DNA from: Peptostreptococcus anaerobius VPI 4330 = DSM 2949
GTDB taxonomy: Bacteria; Bacillota; Clostridia; Peptostreptococcales; Peptostreptococcaceae
Length of the DNA: 64,000 nucleotides
Reading direction: 5' to 3'
Assembly: GCF_000381525.1 (NCBI RefSeq)
Contig: NZ_KB906605.1
Span: 104,348-168,347, forward strand
Part shown: positions 49,842-56,981 of the stretch, piece by piece
Numbering within the stretch: position 1 is the stretch's first letter
Layout of the letters: every line of letters begins with the position of its first letter
Position numbers and translations under genes: made by a program
Notes under the pieces: model-generated
Seen by the model: only the letters and a program-made list of their open reading frames with translations
Told to the model about the DNA's origin: nothing
Databases searched by the model: none

Positions 49842-51197
49842 CTACTCCACTATGTCATCAACATCACTGATATCTTGATGCTTAGTGACAATAATTATAT
49901 TATCCTTGGCATTTACAATGTCGTTACCACTAGGGATTATTATACTGCCTTCCCTGACTATGCAGGCTAGCAATAGGTGCTTTCTAAGTTTTAAGTCAGC
50001 AAGTCTTTCACCGACAATTTTACTAGTCTCTCCTACTGAAAACTCAAGCACATCGACCTTGCCATCAACCATCCTGTAAAAACTGTTAAGTTTACTTCCG
50101 TATGAGGCTTCCATAGCCTTAACATACCTTAAAATTATACTGCCCGTTATGTCCTTAGGAGATATTACTGTATCTAAATTTAGGGTCTCTGTCATATTTA
50201 AAAATGTAGAATGACCCACCTTAGTTATGACCTTGCGAATATTTTTTGAATTTGCATACATAGACAGTATTATATTTTCTTCATCTATTCCTGTAAGGCA
50301 AACAAAGGCATCTACATCATCAATCCCCTCTTCTTCAAGCAACTGCTGGTCTGTTCCATCACCGTGAATAACGTCAACATATGGAAGTAGGTCTGCTATA
50401 TTATTGCAGGCCTTTATATCCCTCTCTATAATTTTTATCTTTATATTTAGCTTTTTAAGACTCTCACATAGGTAATAGGCTATCTTGCCACCACCTATTA
50501 GCATAACTGTCTTAACCTTCCTCTTTAGGCCACCTATCCTTCCAAGGAAGTTCTCAAGTTCTAGGTGGGATGCTGCTATACTCAACTTATCTCCAGCTTC
50601 AAGGACTAGGTCACCATTTGGTATTATAACATCATTGGCCCTCTGAACAGCACAAATAAGGACTTTAAGATTAAACTTATGACTTATCTCCTTCATTTTC
50701 ATTCCTACAAGTACAGAGTCTACACCAACCTTAAACTCTAGCAACTCGACCTTACCCTTGGCAAATGTCTCTACCTTTAGGGCAGATGGGAACCTCAGTA
50801 TTCTGGATATCTCATTGGCTGCCACATATTCAGGATTGATAACCATACTAAGACCAAGATCGTCCTTTATATAGTTGAGTTGATTATAGTATTCAGGATT
50901 ACGAACTCTTGCTATTGTATGCTTTGCCCCCAGTTTTTTGGCAAGTAAACAAGAGAACATATTAATCTCATCTGATGAAGTACAGCCTATCACTATGTCA
51001 GCTGCATCTACACCAGCCTCTTTTTGTATATCATAATTAATTGCATTACCATTGATACATGCAATATCTAAATAATTATTAATCTTTTGTATTACTTCAG
51101 GATTTTTCTCTATGACTGTAACATCATGCGATTCTTTTGATAGCTGCTCGATAATCTTGTTGCCTACCTTGCCACCACCAATAACGACTACTCTCAC
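49842..51197 (-). CDS. trkA: Potassium uptake regulator TrkA
   Basis: The 451-residue cytoplasmic protein contains two RCK units. Each has a Rossmann nucleotide-binding part (VVIGGGKVGNKIIEQL and VMLIGGGKIAYYLCESL) and a TrkA-C part (~135-220 and ~365-451). It binds NAD(H) or adenine nucleotides and gates TrkH. The double RCK form is the standard partner of TrkH. It is the first gene of the pair and lies divergent from a lipoprotein gene across a 250-bp AT-rich gap. Confidence 0.94.
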   Translation of the reverse strand: MRVVVIGGGKVGNKIIEQLSKESHDVTVIEKNPEVIQKINNYLDIACINGNAINYDIQKEAGVDAADIVIGCTSSDEINMFSCLLAKKLGAKHTIARVRNPEYYNQLNYIKDDLGLSMVINPEYVAANEISRILRFPSALKVETFAKGKVELLEFKVGVDSVLVGMKMKEISHKFNLKVLICAVQRANDVIIPNGDLVLEAGDKLSIAASHLELENFLGRIGGLKRKVKTVMLIGGGKIAYYLCESLKKLNIKIKIIERDIKACNNIADLLPYVDVIHGDGTDQQLLEEEGIDDVDAFVCLTGIDEENIILSMYANSKNIRKVITKVGHSTFLNMTETLNLDTVISPKDITGSIILRYVKAMEASYGSKLNSFYRMVDGKVDVLEFSVGETSKIVGERLADLKLRKHLLLACIVREGSIIIPSGNDIVNAKDNIIIVTKHQDISDVDDIVE

Positions 51198-51446
51198 CTT
51201 CTACCTCCAAACCAATAATACATCTATATTTTAGACGTTTATTATATTCCTTGTTGTAAGATTGATTATAGCACATTACAATTTTAAATACTACAAATTT
51301 GCCCTTAATATCACTTACTTACTTTTCTTTGGATCATATATTAGATTTTTTTCATAAATTTTAATTTTTATTATCAGTAAAGAGGTTCTTTTATATAGAT
51401 CTTTATTGTATAATTATATTGCTAGTTTTTTTAAGTGGAGGTAACT

Positions 51447-52166
51447 ATGAATAATAAAAATAAGAAGATACTTGCCCTAGGACTATGCAGCATTATGTGT
51501 ATAACAAACGTAGGATGCAGTAGCTTAGGTAAAAAAGAATCAAAGAAAAAAGTAGAAACAAACGTAGATTTGTCAAATATTAAAGATATCAGAACTGTAA
51601 AGGTAAACCAGGATCAGGCTATGCTGAGATTTACAACACAGAACAAGGCTGGCTCTATATCAAGCCTTATACTTAAGGAAAAAGATGGAAAATACATCTA
51701 TTCAATAGACGGTATAGACAAAAAAGGCCAGGGAATAATCATGACTGTAGATGCTAAGACTAGTGATGTGATATCATCAAAGCCTATAGTAGCTGCAAGT
51801 GCTGAAAAAAAGGCCAACGTCTTAAACTTTTCAATCATCAAAGACTTAAAATTGGCTATACAGGCAGCATTCAAAAATGTAGACAGGGACGTTTATAGTC
51901 AGATAGATTCTTATAAATTGATGTATGCAAACAATAAGAACATATACAAGTTTACTTTTTCTAACGGAGAAACTGAAAAAGAAAAATCTAAGAAAAAGAC
52001 TGTATATATAGATGCATCTAGTCTTAAGGCTATAGGCAAAGAAGAAGAAAGCCAGATTAGATCTTTTGAAGAATCATTAAACAATCCAACTCCTACATCA
52101 AATGACAAGGCCAGTGCCACTAATTCACAGGACGGATCAGGTAAAGTAACAAAATCTACAAACTAA
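51447..52166 (+). CDS. Lipoprotein of unknown function
   Basis: The 239-residue protein has a lipoprotein signal (KKILALGLCSIMCITNVGC) with the lipidated cysteine at 24. It then has a Lys-rich stretch and an extracellular domain of ~175 residues with a YIDASSLKAIGKEEE segment, recalling PepSY-like or DUF-type beta folds. A Ser/Thr/Asn tail follows. I do not recognise the family. ATG 51447 follows GGAGG; the earlier start at 51435 is rejected. It stands alone between trkA (divergent) and a bidirectional terminator. Confidence 0.72.
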   Translation: MNNKNKKILALGLCSIMCITNVGCSSLGKKESKKKVETNVDLSNIKDIRTVKVNQDQAMLRFTTQNKAGSISSLILKEKDGKYIYSIDGIDKKGQGIIMTVDAKTSDVISSKPIVAASAEKKANVLNFSIIKDLKLAIQAAFKNVDRDVYSQIDSYKLMYANNKNIYKFTFSNGETEKEKSKKKTVYIDASSLKAIGKEEESQIRSFEESLNNPTPTSNDKASATNSQDGSGKVTKSTN

Positions 52167-52181
52167 TATCACAATAAACAG

Positions 52182-52215
52182 ACCCCTATATAATCAAAAA
52201 TGATTGTATAGGGGT
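52182..52215. terminator. Bidirectional terminator between lipoprotein and GatD-like genes
   Basis: ACCCCTATA (52182-52190) and TATAGGGGT pair perfectly, with an inner AATCA-aaaa-TGATT stem. T-rich sequence follows on the plus strand, and A-rich sequence precedes it for the minus strand. Confidence 0.82.
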
Positions 52216-52244
52216 TTTATAGCTAAAAATCTAATATTTACTTT

Positions 52245-53303
52245 TTATTCTGGTTTACCATTTGGATAGAAAAGAACCTTGCCTATGCCTGGAGTTCTTT
52301 CTGCTATCTTTTCAAATATTTCAGGACCCTCACTTAGGTCTAACCTATGTGTTATAAGAGGTGATGGATCAACTGCTCCTGTCGCCATAAAATGCTCTGC
52401 ACTCGTCCACTCTTTGCCTGGGAATGGTGAAGATACTGAGTTCCATGAACCAAATATTGTAAGTTCATTTCTAACTATTCTCTCAAAATAGAATCTCTCA
52501 ATATTTATATCTCCATATGGTATTCCTAGGAATACTACCTTCCCACCCTTTTTAGCTAGGGCAAACACCTGGGCTGAAGTTATCTTTGAACCAGCAGACT
52601 CAACAGCAACATCTACACGTCTACCGTCAGTTATTTTTTCCAATTGTTCATGTGGAGGACCATCTAAAGAATTAATAGTGTGTGTAGCCCCTAGACTCAT
52701 AGCTAGGTCCAACTTAGACTGGTCTATATCTATTGCAACGATCTTTCTAGCTCCAAATATCTTGGCCCACTGGATAGCCAATAATCCAATTGTTCCACAT
52801 CCCATTACAGCTATATCATCCCCTGGCTGCAACTGAGTTTTATAAAGACCATGTAGTGCAACACAAGAAGGTTCTACCATAGATGCCTTTTCAAAGCTAA
52901 CCTCGTCTGAAATTTTAAGGACATTTTCAGCAGGTAATTTTGTATACTGGGCAAAGCATCCAGGATCTTTGGCACCTATTACTTTTAGAACATCACATCT
53001 TGCAAATTCACCCTTCTTGCATGACTCACACTCTCCACAGTATAGTGTAGGACAACCTGTCACCCTGTCACCAACCTTTAGGTTAGTCACACCAGGTCCA
53101 ACCTTCTCAACTACACCTGAAAACTCATGTCCCCATACCATGCCTTCAATGTATGGACCAAGTAAAGAATACCTATGTCCATCTGAACCACAAATACCAG
53201 CAACCATTACCTTTATTATTACATCGTCATCTTTTATTATTTCAGGCATTGGAGCTTCTTCATACCTAATATCTCTAGCCTTATATAATCTTAAACTCTT
53301 CAT
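52245..53303 (-). CDS. GatD-like zinc polyol-phosphate dehydrogenase
   Basis: The 352-residue medium-chain dehydrogenase has a catalytic zinc site (GICGSDGHRY, GHEFSG) and the structural zinc cysteines CGECESCKKGEFARC. Its NAD fold is VMGCGTIGLLAIQWAK. The stretch GSWNSVSSPFPGKEW closely recalls galactitol-1-phosphate dehydrogenase GatD of E. coli (GSWMNYSSPWPGQEW). It would oxidise the phosphorylated polyol delivered by the neighbouring PTS to a ketose phosphate. It is the last gene of the unit and ends at a bidirectional terminator. Confidence 0.85.
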   Translation of the reverse strand: MKSLRLYKARDIRYEEAPMPEIIKDDDVIIKVMVAGICGSDGHRYSLLGPYIEGMVWGHEFSGVVEKVGPGVTNLKVGDRVTGCPTLYCGECESCKKGEFARCDVLKVIGAKDPGCFAQYTKLPAENVLKISDEVSFEKASMVEPSCVALHGLYKTQLQPGDDIAVMGCGTIGLLAIQWAKIFGARKIVAIDIDQSKLDLAMSLGATHTINSLDGPPHEQLEKITDGRRVDVAVESAGSKITSAQVFALAKKGGKVVFLGIPYGDINIERFYFERIVRNELTIFGSWNSVSSPFPGKEWTSAEHFMATGAVDPSPLITHRLDLSEGPEIFEKIAERTPGIGKVLFYPNGKPE

Positions 53304-53401
53304 TTATTTGCCTCGTTTTCTTATATCTTTTTATTTTTCTTACTCTAATGTAGAGTTTTAATATTTTTATATTCTTAAATATTTTTATATCTTTTCTTAT
53401 C

Positions 53402-54442
53402 TTATAATTTTGAAGAATCGACTGCTACCTTAATTTCCTTACCAGCCATCAAGTCTTCTATACCTTCATGGAATTCACCTAGTCCAACAACCTTGGTAAT
53501 TAGGACCTCTGTATCTACCTTGCCCGCTGCAAGTAGTTCTAAAGAAGTGACCCAAGCACTTGGCTTTTGTGATCTTGTACCAACATATGCTATTTCCCTC
53601 TGGATTATTGTTTCCTGGTCCATTTCATTGAACTTCTTGGCAAATATACCAAGCTGAACAAAAGTAGCCTTCTTCTTTAATAGTACAAGGGCATCGTTTA
53701 CTGCCGGCATAAATCCAGAACAGTCAAAGCCCTTATCTACACCATAGCCCTCAGTCATTTCCATAATTACATCTTTTAAAGACTCAGCTTGAACATTTAC
53801 TGTCCTATCTACACCTAGTTTTTTGGCAAATTCAAGTCTTTCCTTATCCTTTTCTATACCAGTCATTATAACTGTAGCCCCCTGAGATTTAACTACCTGA
53901 GCAAGTAGTAGTCCCATTGGTCCTGGTCCTATAATAAGTACCTTGTCACTTGGTTCTATTGTAGTCTTTTCCAATGCTGCATGGACACAGCATGCTAGGG
54001 GTTCTGTCAATGAAGCTGCAAGTAATGATACACTTTCTGGTAGTACATGGACACTCTCTTCCCTAGACAATACATACTCTGCAAATGATCCATTTACCTG
54101 AGTACCTATACCCTTTCTAGATGGGCAAAGATTGTAGTCTTTTGATGCACAATATATACACTCTTCACAAGTTTCAAAAGTTGTCTCTGATGTAACCCTG
54201 TCTCCTATCTTTACATTTTTTACATCTGGACCAACCTCAACTACGACACCTGAAAATTCATGACCCAAAGTTACAGGAGTCTTTATGTTTGCGTATTCTC
54301 CCTTGAAGGAATGAATATCAGATCCACAAATACCACTGTATGCCACCTTAATCTTTACCCTATCCCCATAAACCTGAGGTTCTTCTAGGTCTAATAACTC
54401 GACATTGTCATAACCTGGCCTTGCCTTTACCACTGCTTTCAT
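53402..54442 (-). CDS. Zinc-dependent sorbitol dehydrogenase-like protein
   Basis: The 346-residue medium-chain dehydrogenase has the catalytic zinc site GICGSDIHSF and GHEFSG. The structural zinc loop is CEECIYCASKDYNLC and the dinucleotide fold IIGPGPMGLLLAQV. It resembles sorbitol/threonine dehydrogenase-type enzymes more than GatD. Two different zinc dehydrogenases in one PTS operon suggest two polyol phosphates, or oxidation at different carbons. Start follows AAAGGAG. The gene lies after a strong intercistronic hairpin. Confidence 0.85.
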   Translation of the reverse strand: MKAVVKARPGYDNVELLDLEEPQVYGDRVKIKVAYSGICGSDIHSFKGEYANIKTPVTLGHEFSGVVVEVGPDVKNVKIGDRVTSETTFETCEECIYCASKDYNLCPSRKGIGTQVNGSFAEYVLSREESVHVLPESVSLLAASLTEPLACCVHAALEKTTIEPSDKVLIIGPGPMGLLLAQVVKSQGATVIMTGIEKDKERLEFAKKLGVDRTVNVQAESLKDVIMEMTEGYGVDKGFDCSGFMPAVNDALVLLKKKATFVQLGIFAKKFNEMDQETIIQREIAYVGTRSQKPSAWVTSLELLAAGKVDTEVLITKVVGLGEFHEGIEDLMAGKEIKVAVDSSKL

Positions 54443-54515
54443 ACTTTTCTCCTTTCAAATTACCATAATCATTTAATGCTATATCTAGCCACACTCAAAC
54501 GACTATCAAACTAGC

Positions 54516-54561
54516 TATATTGTAATTGACCTTAGCCTTATATTGTAATTGACCTTAGCCA
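54516..54561. repeat. 23-bp tandem repeat between EIIC and dehydrogenase genes
   Basis: TATATTGTAATTGACCTTAG and the next bases occur twice, at 54516-54538 and 54539-54561, identical over about 22 bases. Next to it is the palindrome ATGGAAAACATTTCCAT (54564-54580). The block lies just before the dehydrogenase gene and could be an operator region. Confidence 0.65.
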
Positions 54562-54586
54562 TTATGGAAAACATTTCCATATATAA

Positions 54587-54624
54587 AAAACTCTCCTTTG
54601 TACACCTGTACAAAGAAGAGTTTT
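54587..54624 (-). terminator. Strong hairpin between EIIC and dehydrogenase genes
   Basis: AAAACTC-tc-CTTTGTAC pairs with GTACAAAG-aa-GAGTTTT around a 4-base loop, 8 bp after the EIIC stop. It could end most PTS transcripts, or shield the upstream mRNA so that PTS and dehydrogenase are made in different amounts. Confidence 0.75.
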
Positions 54625-54631
54625 AATAAAC

Positions 54632-55906
54632 TTAGAATAAGCCCATCGCCTTGACTATCTCTGAGAGCTTGAATATACCCCATTTATACAAGTTACCACC
54701 AGCATCTATAGAAGATACCATTGTAGTTCCCTTTGGTAGCATATTTGCCTGAGAAAGTAGCTCTGTATGTACAGGTGCAAGATCTGTTGCCATATATAAC
54801 GCTAGTGCTATTACTATTGTTCCTGTAATTACTGACTGTACTATGTTACCCTTTCTAAAGCATACGATGAATGCTATATAGAATGGTATAGTAGCCAAGT
54901 CACCGAATGGAAGTACCCTGTTTCCCGGTAGTATTACTGCTAGGAATAGAGTTATAGGTACTAGTATTAGAGCTGTTGAAAGAACTGCTGGATGTCCAGT
55001 TGCAAGAGCTGCATCTAGACCTATGTATAGTTCTCTGTCTCCATACTTAGACTGTAGATAGTCTCTTACTGCCTCTGAGATTGGAATTAGACCTTCCATT
55101 AGGATCTTAACCATTCTAGGCATCAAGAACATTACTGCACCCATTGATATACCTGTATTAAATACCTTGGCTACATCATAGCCTGCAAGTCCACCAAGAA
55201 TGAATCCTAGGATTATACCCATCATCATTGGCTCACCGAAGATACCAAATCTCTTCTGGATTGTATCTGGGTCTGTATGTATATTACCGATTACTGGTAT
55301 CTTTTCTACTATTTTACCAACTAGGAAACCAAGTGGTGCGAAAGATGCTGTTGAACCTGTTGGTAAACAAACACCCTCAAGTCCATAGAAGTCTCCCACA
55401 TACTTGGCTGTTTTGTCTGCCGTAAATAGTACCAATAATTCCATTATGATTGCACATATGATTGCCCATGTATAACTTCCTGTTACAACGTAACCGAATG
55501 CACCGGCTACTATAAAATGCCAGTAGTTCCATAAGTCTATGTTTAGAGTCTTAGTCAACTTGAAGTAAATTAATATTAAGTTAACACCCAAGCAAACTGG
55601 TATTATTATCGGTGCTACTGGTGATGCCCAAGTAGCTGATGCTGTTGTCGGCCAACCAACATCTATTACTGTCAATGAAAGACCGAAACGTTTTACCATT
55701 CCCTGTGCTGCTGGTCCTAGAGTTGAAGTTAGTAGGTTAACTACTAGTCCAATACCAACAAATCCTATACCTATTGTAAGACCTGACTTTAAGGCCTTGG
55801 TGAACTTGATCTTGAATACCATACCTAATAATAGGATTGTAATCGGTAGGATTACTGTCGCACCCATGTTAAGTATGTACTGCACTACTGCTAATACTTT
55901 ATCCAT
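54632..55906 (-). CDS. PTS galactitol-type EIIC (GatC family)
   Basis: The 424-residue membrane protein belongs to the galactitol family of PTS permeases. It opens MDKVLAVVQYILNMGATVILP, has FKIKFTKALKSGLTIGIGFVGIG, and GEPMMMGIILGFILGGLAGYD in the middle. It carries the polyol across the membrane as EIIB phosphorylates it. About nine to eleven helices are present. It follows EIIB by 73 bp. Substrate is probably galactitol or a related hexitol or pentitol. Confidence 0.9.
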   Translation of the reverse strand: MDKVLAVVQYILNMGATVILPITILLLGMVFKIKFTKALKSGLTIGIGFVGIGLVVNLLTSTLGPAAQGMVKRFGLSLTVIDVGWPTTASATWASPVAPIIIPVCLGVNLILIYFKLTKTLNIDLWNYWHFIVAGAFGYVVTGSYTWAIICAIIMELLVLFTADKTAKYVGDFYGLEGVCLPTGSTASFAPLGFLVGKIVEKIPVIGNIHTDPDTIQKRFGIFGEPMMMGIILGFILGGLAGYDVAKVFNTGISMGAVMFLMPRMVKILMEGLIPISEAVRDYLQSKYGDRELYIGLDAALATGHPAVLSTALILVPITLFLAVILPGNRVLPFGDLATIPFYIAFIVCFRKGNIVQSVITGTIVIALALYMATDLAPVHTELLSQANMLPKGTTMVSSIDAGGNLYKWGIFKLSEIVKAMGLF

Positions 55907-55979
55907 TTTCCCCTCCTGAGTTATAAATTATATATAATAGCTTTTTACTAATATAAACAGATAAATTAGATTGATTTTA

Positions 55980-56258
55980 TTATACTAAGTGGTCTAGTAT
56001 CTTCTGGTCTAGAGCCTTAGTATTGATACCAGTAATGTATGATGTAGCTATTATTGCTGGTATCTTGTATGTAGTTGGTAATATTGTTGTAGAAACTATA
56101 AGGTCAGCTTCATCCTGTTTAGAAGCAACCTCAGCTATCTTACACTGGATTATTTCTGCATCTATGTTGTTGTCTTTTACTAACTGCTCAACCTTACCAC
56201 ATACTACTGTTGATGTTGCTATTCCTGCTCCACATGCTACTAAAATTTTCTTTTTCAT
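55980..56258 (-). CDS. PTS galactitol-type EIIB
   Basis: The 92-residue protein has the phosphocysteine loop VACGAGIATSTVV (Cys9), as in GatB. EIIB takes phosphate from EIIA and passes it to the sugar in EIIC. Size and the ILPTTYKIPAI segment fit the family. It lies 18 bp after EIIA with a GGAGG start site. Confidence 0.92.
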   Translation of the reverse strand: MKKKILVACGAGIATSTVVCGKVEQLVKDNNIDAEIIQCKIAEVASKQDEADLIVSTTILPTTYKIPAIIATSYITGINTKALDQKILDHLV

Positions 56259-56276
56259 TTTTCTACCTCCAAATAA

Positions 56277-56735
56277 TTAAATGTTAAATATAATGTTTTC
56301 TAATTCTTCTTTACTAGACGAATTAATAATCTTTGCCATTCTTTCCTTGTCCTGGAATATGCCCATCAATTCTGTTAAAACTTCTAACTGACTGTGTGGC
56401 TGGTTTAAACCAAGCATAAATGCTGCTCTTACATCTAGTATAGCGCTTGCATCTTCCATAGAACTAAATTTTACTGGTTCCTTAAACACTGCTACAGCTA
56501 TGAATTCTTCTTTTACATACTCTGCATCAGTGTGAGGTATAGCTACTGCAAAATCTTCTAGCTGGATACCTGTAGGGAAATTATCCTCTCTCTTCTTGAC
56601 ATTCACTTCAAACTCATCTGTCACCTTGCCTAGTGAACATGCCTTCTGTGATAGTATTGTAAAAAATTCTCCCTTATCTGCTACAGATAAATCATGGAAA
56701 ACTAATTCTTTTTTAAAATATTCCTTTAATTGCAA
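56277..56735 (-). CDS. PTS EIIA, fructose/mannitol/galactitol type
   Basis: The 152-residue protein has the phosphohistidine in VAIPHTDAEYV and the FPTGIQLEDFAVAI approach typical of type 2 EIIA. It is the first gene of the operon and starts with TTG 56733-56735 behind AGGAGG. About 70 bp upstream is a near-perfect sigma-54 promoter, so the operon depends on the LevR-type activator encoded next door. Confidence 0.92.
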   Translation of the reverse strand: MQLKEYFKKELVFHDLSVADKGEFFTILSQKACSLGKVTDEFEVNVKKREDNFPTGIQLEDFAVAIPHTDAEYVKEEFIAVAVFKEPVKFSSMEDASAILDVRAAFMLGLNQPHSQLEVLTELMGIFQDKERMAKIINSSSKEELENIIFNI

Positions 56736-56808
56736 GTTTTTGTCCTCCTAACATAATCCATATAGTCGGCCTATTGAGTAGCCAGTATATTTTCTAATGC
56801 CTTATATA

Positions 56809-56826
56809 TAGCAACTACCGTGCCAA
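56809..56826 (-). promoter_or_regulatory. Sigma-54 (-24/-12) promoter of the galactitol-type PTS operon
   Basis: The minus strand reads TTGGCACGGTAGTTGCTA, matching the TGGCAC-N5-TTGC consensus. GG is at 56823-56824 and GC at 56811-56812. Start would be near 56799. A possible long dyad, TTTTTTGC and GCAAAGG, lies at 56852-56883, closer than enhancers usually are. Confidence 0.9.
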
Positions 56827-56943
56827 CTTTGCACAAAAAAGTAAAATAACGTTTTTTTGCTTTCAATTAAGCTGTGGCAAAGGTTTCGACTTTAATTTTT
56901 TTCAGAAAAATATTTTCCTAAACATAAAAAACAAATATAACAA

Positions 56944-56970
56944 AAAAAACCACAATAATTGCGGTTTTTT
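56944..56970 (-). terminator. Terminator of the LevR-type activator gene
   Basis: AAAAAACC-a-CAATAATTG-c-GGTTTTTT forms a GC-poor but perfect stem with T6 on the minus strand. It starts 11 bp after the stop codon and separates the activator from the PTS promoter. Confidence 0.8.
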
Positions 56971-56981
56971 CTGTTATAGAC

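Noticed and set aside
54564..54580. Catabolite-responsive element in the palindrome ATGGAAAACATTTCCAT
   Set aside because: It lacks the central CG of the cre consensus; kept only as an unassigned palindrome.
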